From NCBI GenBank assembly GCA_030654645.1, contig JAURXC010000023.1, positions 1 to 8,093 of the forward strand: DNA of 8,093 nt, written 5' to 3'. A program made the position numbers and the translations under genes. The DNA is from Deltaproteobacteria bacterium (GTDB lineage Bacteria > Desulfobacterota > Desulfuromonadia > Geobacterales > Pseudopelobacteraceae). Below the pieces are notes generated by a model. It worked only from the letters and a program-made list of their open reading frames with translations, did no database searches and was not told the origin of the DNA. Positions 1 to 6,269 of the stretch are shown in pieces (position 1 is the first letter of the stretch; each line of letters begins with the position of its first letter).

Positions 1-1263
1 GTCCAGAACCTGCAGGATGCTTTTCTCACCGTTCCCGATAACGCTCCGCATCACATCCAAAGCGGTTTTACGATATACCGCGTGCAACGGTTCTCGCAGA
101 CCTTCGCTGTTGAGTGGCACAACCGCGTCACAGTTGCCGGATGCCTGGCAGAGCAGCCTGATCAGGTCCGGGCTCAGAAAAGGCATATCACAGGCCGACA
201 CAAAGATCCTCTCGGTACTACTGGCTGCCAGCCCCGCCTCAAGTCCCGCTATGGAGCCGACACCGGGATGGATATCGGCAACTTTGCGGCAGGGAAGAAA
301 GTCGTATGCTTCGGGAGTGTTGGTGACAACGATTACTTCGTGAAAAAGAGACGCCAGCGTGCGGTAGCTGCGTGCAATTATCGTGTTCCCGTCAACCTCC
401 ATCAGCGCCTTGTTCCTGCCCATGCGGCTGGACTCGCCTCCGGCCAGTATAACTCCGGTAACCCCTTCGATCTTGCCTGCGGATGGAAATGGCTCGATCA
501 CTTCCGGGTGGCTGTAAACCGTGAAGGAACCGCCCCGTACGTAACCGACCAGGCAGATGCCAGCCTGCTCACAGAGTTTGACGGCCATATCCGTGGGCGA
601 GGTTCGCGATGCGATCAGCTTGATCCCCATCAGCGAAGCCTTGGCAACCATTTCGGTTGAAATCCGGCCGGAAGTCACCAGTTCGGCGCCGGCCATGTTG
701 ATACCCTTGAAGAGCGCTTCTCCGGCAATCCGGTCAAAAGTGTTGTGACGCCCAAGATCCTCGGCATACAGCATCATCCGTCCGGCTCGTCCGATGGCGG
801 CCGAATGGATACCACCATGAGAGCGATAGTGTGCCGCCCTTCTGGCCAGTTCCTCCATCAACCCAAAAATCTGGGCCGGCAGCACAAGCTGCCCATCCCC
901 CCGGGCAACATGGGTGCCTGAACCCGCATTGGGCATGCTGAAGCTGATGCCGGTGCCGCAGCCGGAGGTCAGAACCGGTTTAAGCCGCTCTGGCAGCTCG
1001 CCCTTGATCCGGACATTGGCACTGCCGAACTCTTCGCAGACGCTGAACATCTCGAAATCTGACAGGGTCGATACAAAACCCTGCAAGCGCAGGAAACCGG
1101 CCACCAGAAAGCGCAGGTCGTGAGGCGAACCGATCAGGGTGGCAATTTCACGGCCATTGACGATCAACTGGACCGGGTATTCGCTGACCACTCCGGCCGA
1201 AACCGGTTGCAGACAATCGTCACGATAGCTGAAAAATGAATATTTAGTGGGTTCTGTAGTCAT
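1..1263 (-). CDS. fdhD/mobA: FdhD-MobA fusion: formate dehydrogenase sulfurtransferase joined to molybdenum cofactor guanylyltransferase (3' end missing)
   Basis: An open frame of 421 codons starts at ATG 1263 and has no stop before the left edge. Residues about 20-255 are FdhD, which passes sulfur from a cysteine desulfurase to the Mo/W-bis-MGD cofactor of formate dehydrogenase. Visible FdhD marks are a DLRFLVAGFLR block (49-59), SGCGTGISF (100-108), SHGGIHSAA (148-156), AEDLGRHNTFD (167-177) and VRGG (242-245). A short linker leads to MobA from about residue 268: GVILAGGESSRMG (nucleotide-binding loop, 270-282), NKAL (284-287), CDMPF with a likely metal-binding Asp359, and PLHAVYRK (392-399). 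MobA attaches GMP to molybdopterin. About 40 more residues are expected beyond the edge. The FdhD CxxC motif reads C102-G-T-G, so only the first cysteine remains. An in-frame TGA at 1267-1269 rules out a longer start; the ribosome binding site is weak (GGA about 11 bases upstream). Family assignments are firm; cofactor roles come from family knowledge. Confidence 0.93.
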   Translation of the reverse strand, partial: MTTEPTKYSFFSYRDDCLQPVSAGVVSEYPVQLIVNGREIATLIGSPHDLRFLVAGFLRLQGFVSTLSDFEMFSVCEEFGSANVRIKGELPERLKPVLTSGCGTGISFSMPNAGSGTHVARGDGQLVLPAQIFGLMEELARRAAHYRSHGGIHSAAIGRAGRMMLYAEDLGRHNTFDRIAGEALFKGINMAGAELVTSGRISTEMVAKASLMGIKLIASRTSPTDMAVKLCEQAGICLVGYVRGGSFTVYSHPEVIEPFPSAGKIEGVTGVILAGGESSRMGRNKALMEVDGNTIIARSYRTLASLFHEVIVVTNTPEAYDFLPCRKVADIHPGVGSIAGLEAGLAASSTERIFVSACDMPFLSPDLIRLLCQASGNCDAVVPLNSEGLREPLHAVYRKTALDVMRSVIGNGEKSILQVLD

Positions 1264-1287
1264 GGCTCATCGCATCCAGTAATATGA

Positions 1288-1320
1288 AAGGGGGAAGAAC
1301 CACGTGTGTTCTCCCCCCTT
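1288..1320 (-). terminator. Hairpin terminator after lysC
   Basis: Positions 1288-1300 and 1308-1320 form a 13-bp stem around a 7-base loop (1301-1307), starting 25 bases past the lysC stop. Read as minus-strand RNA, every position pairs, with one G-U wobble (1313 with 1295); as plus-strand RNA the same position is an A-C mismatch. The pairing therefore favours action on leftward transcription from lysC. The following run is short and broken (UUUCAUAUU), so termination may be incomplete, which would let some transcripts read into fdhD/mobA. I see no convincing promoter for fdhD/mobA between 1264 and 1345. Confidence 0.65.
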
Positions 1321-1345
1321 GTCAAACAAAGTTGTCTTTCAAGAA

Positions 1346-2560
1346 TCAGCCGGCCAGCCCGAAAGTCTCATGCATGACACGCACGGCCAGTTCAGTGTAT
1401 TTTTCGTCGATTATAACCGAGATTTTGATCTCGGAAGTGGAAATCATCTGGATGTTTATTCCGTTCTTCGACAGAGCGGTGAACATCTGGGTCGCCACAC
1501 CGGCATGGCTGCGCATGCCGAGTCCGACGATCGATATCTTGCTGATGTTTTCGTCAGAAATAACCTGCTTGGCCTGGACCTCCCTGGCGGACTCGTTTGT
1601 GATCAGGAGCGCCTGCTTCAGGTCGGCCTTGGTAACGGTAAAGGTAAAGTCGGTCAGCCCATCGCTGCTCACGTTCTGCACGATCATATCGACCGAGATG
1701 GCCGCATCCGATAGCGGGGTAAGGATTTTTGCGGCGATACCCGGTTTGTCGGGTACACCCATCACGGCAATTTTGGCCTCATTCTTGTCATACGCAACCC
1801 CTGAAACGAGAATTCCTTCCATTTCCTTATCCTCCCTGGTAACCATCGTACCGGTGTTTTCATTTAGACTGGAGCGGACATGCACGTCCACATTGTATTT
1901 TTTGGCGAATTCGACCGAACGGATCTGAAGCACCTTGGCTCCCAGACTGGCCAATTCCAGCATCTCGTCGTAGGATATTTTTTCGATCTTGCGGGCTTCC
2001 TTGCAAACATTCGGATCAGTGGTGTAAACACCGTCGACGTCGGTGTAAATCTCGCAAACATCGGCTTTCAATGCGGCGGCGATGGCCACGGCAGAGGTAT
2101 CGGAACCGCCGCGTCCCAGCGTGGTGACATTTCCGTGGGCATCAACCCCCTGAAAACCGGCCAAAATCACGATCGTGCCGTCCTTCAGATCGGCACGCAT
2201 GTTGGCGTCGCCAATGCTTTCAATACGGGCCTTGGTTGCGGTGGAATCGGTAACAATCGGAACCTGCCATCCCTGGTATGATTTGGCCTTATATCCCTGT
2301 GACTTGAGATACATGGCCAGCAGGCCGATCGTGACCTGCTCACCGGTTGCAACCAGAACGTCATATTCACGCCCGTCCGGAATTTCACACATTTCATTGG
2401 CAAGCGCGACCAGCTTGTTGGTCTCTCCGGACATGGCCGAGACAACGACTATTACGTCGTTTCCGGCATCGTATGTTTTGATGATGCGTTTGGCGACATT
2501 TTTTATGCGATCGGTTGTGCCGACCGAAGTGCCGCCGTATTTCTGGACTACAAGCGCCAT
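1346..2560 (-). CDS. lysC: Aspartate kinase with two C-terminal ACT domains
   Basis: 404 residues. It phosphorylates L-aspartate with ATP, the first committed step to lysine/diaminopimelate, threonine and methionine, in the cytoplasm. The kinase domain (1-245) has KYGGTSVG (7-14), ATGEQVT (71-77), TLGRGGSDTSA (147-157) and YTDVDGVYTTDP (172-183). Two ACT regulatory domains follow at about 262-335 and 343-404, including the loops QNVSS (295-299) and TDFTFTV (303-309), which in this family lie near the lysine/threonine sites, and SHAGVATQMF (351-360). Feedback inhibition by these amino acids is thus likely but inferred. The length matches the monofunctional alpha/beta type (Bacillus, Corynebacterium, about 400-420). 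ATG 2560 has a strong AGGGAGG five bases upstream. A second strong site inside the gene should give a separate 158-residue ACT-only subunit from Met247. The gene follows tsaE by 76 bases with a possible promoter of its own, and a hairpin terminator ends it. Confidence 0.97.
   Translation of the reverse strand: MALVVQKYGGTSVGTTDRIKNVAKRIIKTYDAGNDVIVVVSAMSGETNKLVALANEMCEIPDGREYDVLVATGEQVTIGLLAMYLKSQGYKAKSYQGWQVPIVTDSTATKARIESIGDANMRADLKDGTIVILAGFQGVDAHGNVTTLGRGGSDTSAVAIAAALKADVCEIYTDVDGVYTTDPNVCKEARKIEKISYDEMLELASLGAKVLQIRSVEFAKKYNVDVHVRSSLNENTGTMVTREDKEMEGILVSGVAYDKNEAKIAVMGVPDKPGIAAKILTPLSDAAISVDMIVQNVSSDGLTDFTFTVTKADLKQALLITNESAREVQAKQVISDENISKISIVGLGMRSHAGVATQMFTALSKNGINIQMISTSEIKISVIIDEKYTELAVRVMHETFGLAG
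1820..1837 (-). promoter_or_regulatory. Internal ribosome binding site and ATG for the lysC beta subunit
   Basis: On the minus strand AGGGAGG (1837-1831) lies eight bases before the in-frame ATG at 1822-1820, which is Met247 of LysC. Starting here gives a 158-residue product of only the two ACT domains, ending at the normal stop at 1346. The same arrangement is established for Bacillus subtilis aspartokinase II and Corynebacterium glutamicum LysC, where the internal start lies at nearly the same residue and the enzyme is alpha2beta2. The surrounding 11 bases CAGGGAGGATA are identical to those before the main lysC start. Production of beta here is inferred from this site and from homology. Confidence 0.72.
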
Positions 2561-2610
2561 ACTATCCTCCCTGATTATAATTGCTTTAAAAAGTAAATAT
2601 CGGATTTTGC

Positions 2611-2640
2611 TCTATAGCAGATAAGCTACTATCAGGTCAA
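2611..2640 (-). promoter_or_regulatory. Possible sigma-70 promoter of lysC
   Basis: On the minus strand TTGACC (2640-2635; five of six consensus bases) and TATAGA (2616-2611; four of six) are separated by 18 bases. Transcription would start near 2604, about 44 bases before the lysC ATG. The -35 box contains the tsaE stop codon, so a promoter here would let lysC be expressed apart from the upstream operon. The 76-base gap contrasts with the overlapping or near-touching junctions upstream, which fits a new transcription unit. The match is suggestive only. The leader is too short for a lysine riboswitch. Confidence 0.4.
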
Positions 2641-3128
2641 AGAAAATTTTCCTTTAATCGTACTTCATTCAGCAGTTCAAGAATGTCCGACGATACAGGA
2701 CCGTTTGCGGTTATTGTAATCAAGCGCCGGTCGTCTTCGAGATAGCCGAATTCGACAACCAGATGATCGTCCGGCAAGAGACTTTCCAACCGCTCGGACC
2801 ATTCAACAACAGAGACACCTTTGCCATGGAAGTATTCATCAAAGCCGAGTTCAACAATATCGTCATCACCGCTCAGTCGGTAAAAATCAAAATGATAGAC
2901 CGGAACTTGGCCGGGATAGCTGTTCATGATTGCAAAAGTCGGGCTGGCAACCATATGAGCACTGACCGGTGCTACCGCTGAAACCACGCCGCGGGTAAAA
3001 CAGGTCTTGCCACCTCCCAGCCCCCCCCGAAGCGCCAGAAAGGAACCGGGTTTGAGTATCAAGCCCAACCGGTATCCCAACTGTTCGGTCTCCAACGGAG
3101 AGCATGAGACGATCCGCATATCCGGCAC
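2637..3128 (-). CDS. tsaE: tRNA t6A biosynthesis ATPase TsaE
   Basis: 163 residues, close to the family's usual length (E. coli YjeE 153). TsaE is the ATPase partner of TsaB and TsaD in making N6-threonylcarbamoyladenosine at position 37 of ANN-decoding tRNAs in the cytoplasm. The P-loop is GGLGGGKT (35-42), SPTF lies at 62-65, the HFD metal-site motif at 79-81, and VEWSERL (108-114) holds the conserved Trp110. Most relatives have Asp or Glu at the second P-loop position (GDLGAGKT); here it is Gly36, encoded in a run of eight Gs at 3021-3028. The start is GTG at 3128-3126, overlapping the TAG of the CBS gene by one base (TAGTG) with no clear ribosome binding site, so translation is probably coupled. 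ATG at codon 4 is an alternative start. Confidence 0.95.
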   Translation of the reverse strand: MPDMRIVSCSPLETEQLGYRLGLILKPGSFLALRGGLGGGKTCFTRGVVSAVAPVSAHMVASPTFAIMNSYPGQVPVYHFDFYRLSGDDDIVELGFDEYFHGKGVSVVEWSERLESLLPDDHLVVEFGYLEDDRRLITITANGPVSSDILELLNEVRLKENFL

Positions 3129-3577
3129 TAACGATTCATGGCTCGAATAATGTCAATGCGCGAGACAATGCCGACAACTCTTTTCCCCTCCACAACCGGG
3201 AGAGCGTGCAGTTTATGGCTGCTCATCAGTTCGGCCGCCTTGCTGACCGGTTCACTTGGCGAGATCGTGACAACATCCTTTGAAGCCAGTTCGGCTGCCG
3301 TCTGGGCGGTTATTTTCCTAAGATCCCGCTCCAGGCTCTGTTCGCTTTCAAGCGGTATTACCCAGTCAAAAAGCGAAATGACAGTCGGAATATGCAATGG
3401 ACGACCCTGTTCGATCAGATCCGAAGCTGTGACGATACCGGACAGGTTGCCCTGATCATCCAGCACCGGCAGGCTGCCGAAACCCATCTTGTCGAATATT
3501 TCCGCCATCTCACGCACCGTGGTGGTTCCTTTTACACTTACAACCTCTTTTGTCATTATATCCGCAACGGTTTGCAT
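3128..3577 (-). CDS. Two-CBS-domain protein, likely adenine-nucleotide sensor
   Basis: 149 residues that are almost nothing but a CBS (Bateman) pair: CBS1 about 1-57 and CBS2 about 95-149, with a linker containing HIPTVISLFDWVIPLE (62-77). Both halves keep the ribose-binding signature, GIVTASD (47-53) and GIVSRID (136-142), so binding of AMP, ATP or a related adenine nucleotide is likely. There is no enzyme or DNA-binding domain, no signal peptide and no membrane segment, so it should act on a partner protein in the cytoplasm. ATG 3577 is chosen because AAAGGAG sits just upstream at good spacing; a TTG at 3607 would extend it by ten residues but would overlap the nnr stop and put the ribosome binding site inside the gene. 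It lies 16 bases after nnr and overlaps the tsaE start by one base. Ligand and target are unknown. Confidence 0.9.
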   Translation of the reverse strand: MQTVADIMTKEVVSVKGTTTVREMAEIFDKMGFGSLPVLDDQGNLSGIVTASDLIEQGRPLHIPTVISLFDWVIPLESEQSLERDLRKITAQTAAELASKDVVTISPSEPVSKAAELMSSHKLHALPVVEGKRVVGIVSRIDIIRAMNR

Positions 3578-3593
3578 GGTAATTCTCCTTTGT

Positions 3594-5174
3594 TCAGAAC
3601 TCGCCAAACATTCTCAGGTTCGACAGCAATGTGTTTTTAAGCAGCTTGTTATAGGCAAAAGGCAGTTTTTCCTGAACATCCGTGGCATTGATGCCGATCT
3701 CACCCTTTTCTTCAGCAACCCGGTCCGCCGAATAACCATGGATGAACACTCCCAGCCGGCAGGCATCCCATGATGAGTATCCCTGTCCCAAAAGCGACAC
3801 GATGATCCCGGTCAAAACATCACCCATGCCGCCGGTAGCCATTCCCGGATTACCGCTGCCGTTGATGGCCGCAATCCCGTCGGGTGATGCAATGATGGTC
3901 CTGGCACCTTTCAGAACCAGATAGACGCCGTAGTCACGGGCAAATTCCTGGGCCACCGAGATGCGGATCGCATCCACGTCCGGTATTGAAGTCCCCAACA
4001 GGCGCGACATTTCACCAGGATGTGGCGTCAAGATCACGTTCCGGGATTTTTTGCGCCTCAGCACGCTCATATCCTCCGCCAGTGCGTTCAGGCCGTCGGC
4101 ATCAATCACCAACGGCAGATTAATCGCCTCCACCAGTGCCTGTACAAGGGCAACCGTTCCGGGACGGCGGTCAAGCCCTGGACCGAGAGCCACGGCGTCC
4201 TTACCCGGCAACAGTTTTTCAATTACCGGAAAGGCGCTACTGGAGAGATGGCCGCTGCCGGCATCGGGAAGCGGAACCGTCATCGCTTCGGTCGTCTTTA
4301 CTTCCAGAATACTGTTAAGGCTTTCAGCGATTGCCAGCGTCACCAGTCCTGACCCGGCCCGCACCGCACTGTTGGCAGAAAGTGACGCCGCTCCGGTTTT
4401 TCCGGTGGAGCCGGCAATAATCAGGCAATGGCCGAAAACTCCTTTATGGGCCTGACGATCTCGCCGGTACAGCATCGGGCGGATTGTTTCCTCATTCAGA
4501 AAATCATAACCAGAAGCTGACTCGATCAGTTTCTGCGGAACACCGATATCGGCGACCACCAATCTCCCGGTATGTTCGGCACCGGGATATAACACGTGTC
4601 CCAACTTGGCAAACGCAAAGGTCACCGTGATATAGGCCCGTATGGCGGCTCCCAGCACACGACCGGTTGTTCCATGGATTCCCGAAGGGATATCGACGGA
4701 AAGTACCGGGCGCCCGGAGGTATTGATCAATTCAATTGCTTCCAGATATATGCCGCTGACATCGCTACGCAGTCCGGTGCCCAGCAGCGCGTCAATTACC
4801 ACGTCGGCCTGGAAAATATCATCCATATGTAATGCCGATAGCTGACCTTCGTGGATACAGAAGTTTGTCAATTCTGCCGGAATTTTCTCCAGATTAACGG
4901 CCGCATCACCACCGATCTGCTCACGTTCCGCCAGGATGATGACCTTGATGTTCCACCCCTTCTGACTCAGCAGACGGGCGATCACATATCCATCACCGCC
5001 ATTGTTTCCCTTGCCGGACATGATCACGGCCCGGCCTTTCAGGCCGAACTCCGCAATGACCTCGTCAACGCAGCCGCGCCCGGCTTTCTCCATCAATTCA
5101 AGGCCGGGGATTCCGAACTCCTCGATGGCCCTTCTGTCGGTTTCCTGCATGGTATGCGCGGTTACGACTCTCAT
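3594..5174 (-). CDS. nnr: Bifunctional NAD(P)H-hydrate epimerase / ADP- or ATP-dependent NAD(P)H-hydrate dehydratase
   Basis: 526 residues, full length for the fused bacterial form (E. coli YjeF about 515). It repairs NADH and NADPH damaged by hydration. The N-terminal YjeF_N domain (1 to about 215) interconverts R and S hydrates; it shows GKGNNGGDGYV (54-64), DALLGTG (128-134) and VDIPSGI (160-166). The C-terminal ribokinase-like domain (about 230-515) dehydrates the S form using ADP or ATP; it shows AHKGVFG (242-248), VIDADGLNAL (356-365), LTPHPGEMSRL (382-392) and NPGMATGGMGDVLTG (442-456) with the catalytic Asp452. No motif is missing. The start is ATG 5174, sharing ATGA with the acpS stop, with GGAGG four bases upstream. 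The acpS-nnr pairing occurs in many bacteria. Nucleotide preference cannot be read from sequence. Confidence 0.96.
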   Translation of the reverse strand: MRVVTAHTMQETDRRAIEEFGIPGLELMEKAGRGCVDEVIAEFGLKGRAVIMSGKGNNGGDGYVIARLLSQKGWNIKVIILAEREQIGGDAAVNLEKIPAELTNFCIHEGQLSALHMDDIFQADVVIDALLGTGLRSDVSGIYLEAIELINTSGRPVLSVDIPSGIHGTTGRVLGAAIRAYITVTFAFAKLGHVLYPGAEHTGRLVVADIGVPQKLIESASGYDFLNEETIRPMLYRRDRQAHKGVFGHCLIIAGSTGKTGAASLSANSAVRAGSGLVTLAIAESLNSILEVKTTEAMTVPLPDAGSGHLSSSAFPVIEKLLPGKDAVALGPGLDRRPGTVALVQALVEAINLPLVIDADGLNALAEDMSVLRRKKSRNVILTPHPGEMSRLLGTSIPDVDAIRISVAQEFARDYGVYLVLKGARTIIASPDGIAAINGSGNPGMATGGMGDVLTGIIVSLLGQGYSSWDACRLGVFIHGYSADRVAEEKGEIGINATDVQEKLPFAYNKLLKNTLLSNLRMFGEF

Positions 5175-5551
5175 AAAACCTCCAGAACAACCATTGCAAC
5201 GGCATGTCCGCCGTCATGGGACATGGAAAGCAGGGCATTGCGCAAACTTCGCGCCTGATACAATTCTGCAGCCCTGCCGGACAGGGTCAGTTCCGGCTTG
5301 CCGAGCTTATCGTTGACGACTTCAATGTCATGCCATGAAATCCCGTCACGAAGCCCTGTCCCCAATGCCTTCAAAAAGGCCTCCTTGGCGGCGAAGCGAG
5401 CGGCAAAGCAGGATGCGGCGTCTTTGCGATTGCGGCAGGTTGACAGTTCCGCTGACGTGAATAGCCTTTCCAGCAGCGCGTTGTTACCTTGATCCAGAAA
5501 ACGCTGAAACCGGTCCGTGGCGGCAATATCAACACCAATACCGTGAATCAT
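5171..5551 (-). CDS. acpS: Holo-[acyl-carrier-protein] synthase
   Basis: 126 residues, the normal AcpS length. It transfers the 4'-phosphopantetheine arm of coenzyme A onto a serine of apo-ACP, activating fatty acid synthesis. GIGVDIA (4-10) contains the metal ligand Asp8, and FAARFAAKEAFLKALGTG (49-66) contains Glu57; these are the two canonical Mg-binding residues. VLEVL is the C-terminal end. The ATG at 5551 overlaps the pdxJ stop in ATGA with no good ribosome binding site at normal spacing, so it probably depends on translational coupling. Its own stop overlaps the nnr start the same way. The order pdxJ-acpS is common in proteobacteria. Confidence 0.97.
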   Translation of the reverse strand: MIHGIGVDIAATDRFQRFLDQGNNALLERLFTSAELSTCRNRKDAASCFAARFAAKEAFLKALGTGLRDGISWHDIEVVNDKLGKPELTLSGRAAELYQARSLRNALLSMSHDGGHAVAMVVLEVL

Positions 5552-6267
5552 GCGTATTTGATCAACTCCACCATGTCGCGCACTGCGCGTTCCAGTCCAA
5601 CCAGCATGGCGCGGGCAATGATCGAGTGCCCGATGTTATACTCTTCAATACCGCCCAATGCCGCCAGCGCCTTGACATTGACATAGTTCAGGCCATGGCC
5701 GGCATTAACCCCAAGCCCCACCTTGCGGGCCAGCTTTATGGCAGTGTCGATATTATCCAGTTCCCGTTTCCGGTCATCCCAAAGTTGTGCCTCGGCATAG
5801 GCTCCGGTGTGGATCTCTATGTAATCGGTGCCGGTCTTGTTGGCAGCCTTGATCTGTTCCTGGTTCGGATCGACAAACAGGCTGACGATAATGCCGCCGT
5901 CCTTGAGGCGTTTGACGGTATCGGCTATCTGCTTGGCGTTTATGATCACATCCAGGCCGCCTTCGGTGGTCAGTTCCTGGCGCTTTTCAGGCACCAACGT
6001 AACCTGCTCCGGTTTTATGCGGAGCGCAATGCGCACCATTTCCTGGGTAGCTGCCATTTCCAGGTTGAGCCTGGTCTTGACCGTCCGGCGCAATATATCC
6101 AGGTCGCGGTCCTGGATATGACGACGGTCTTCACGCAGATGGATCGTGATCCCCTCGGCTCCGGCCAACTCGCCCAGGGCAGCGGCTGTTACCGGATCAG
6201 GCTCGTTTCCGCCCCTGGCCTGCCGGACGGTTGCTATATGATCAACGTTGAGTCCCAGTTTTGCCAT
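5548..6267 (-). CDS. pdxJ: Pyridoxine 5'-phosphate synthase
   Basis: 239 residues, full length for a PdxJ TIM barrel. It condenses 1-deoxy-D-xylulose 5-phosphate with 3-amino-2-oxopropyl phosphate to form pyridoxine 5'-phosphate, the last ring-forming step of the DXP-dependent vitamin B6 route. Conserved blocks are NVDHIATVRQAR (7-18), GITIHLREDRRHI (39-51) with catalytic His43, LEMAAT (69-74) with Glu70, LVPEKRQELTTEGG (91-104), IEIHTGAYA (150-158), VNAGHGLNY (187-195) with His191, and EYNIGHSIIARA (209-220). The catalytic assignments come from alignment with E. coli His45, Glu72 and His193. ATG 6267 lies two bases after the glmM stop, with GGAGAG in the last glmM codons as its ribosome binding site. 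The presence of PdxJ indicates the DXP-dependent route rather than PdxS/PdxT. Confidence 0.98.
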   Translation of the reverse strand: MAKLGLNVDHIATVRQARGGNEPDPVTAAALGELAGAEGITIHLREDRRHIQDRDLDILRRTVKTRLNLEMAATQEMVRIALRIKPEQVTLVPEKRQELTTEGGLDVIINAKQIADTVKRLKDGGIIVSLFVDPNQEQIKAANKTGTDYIEIHTGAYAEAQLWDDRKRELDNIDTAIKLARKVGLGVNAGHGLNYVNVKALAALGGIEEYNIGHSIIARAMLVGLERAVRDMVELIKYA

Positions 6268-6269
6268 TG

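Noticed and set aside
82..660. Plus-strand open frame of 192 codons
   Set aside because: It lies antisense to the FdhD-MobA frame, whose motifs are clear; the product matches nothing I recognise and the frame is a by-product of GC-rich codons on the other strand.
1320..1325. Perfect TTGACA on the minus strand before fdhD/mobA
   Set aside because: No -10 box at 16-18 bases; those positions fall in the terminator loop and stem.
1284..1928. Plus-strand open frame of 214 codons
   Set aside because: It begins in the terminator and runs antisense through the lysC ACT domains; low-complexity Ser/Thr/Ile-rich product with no family likeness.
2574..2579. Perfect TATAAT just upstream of lysC
   Set aside because: It lies so close to the ribosome binding site that the transcript would begin within it, and no -35 box stands at the right distance.
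2561..2636. Lysine riboswitch or attenuator ahead of lysC
   Set aside because: The gap is far too short for the lysine riboswitch and shows only a weak 5-bp hairpin around 2615-2632 without a U run.
3578..3607. Upstream TTG start for the CBS protein
   Set aside because: It overlaps the nnr stop, and the good ribosome binding site lies between it and ATG 3577; domain homology begins after the ATG.
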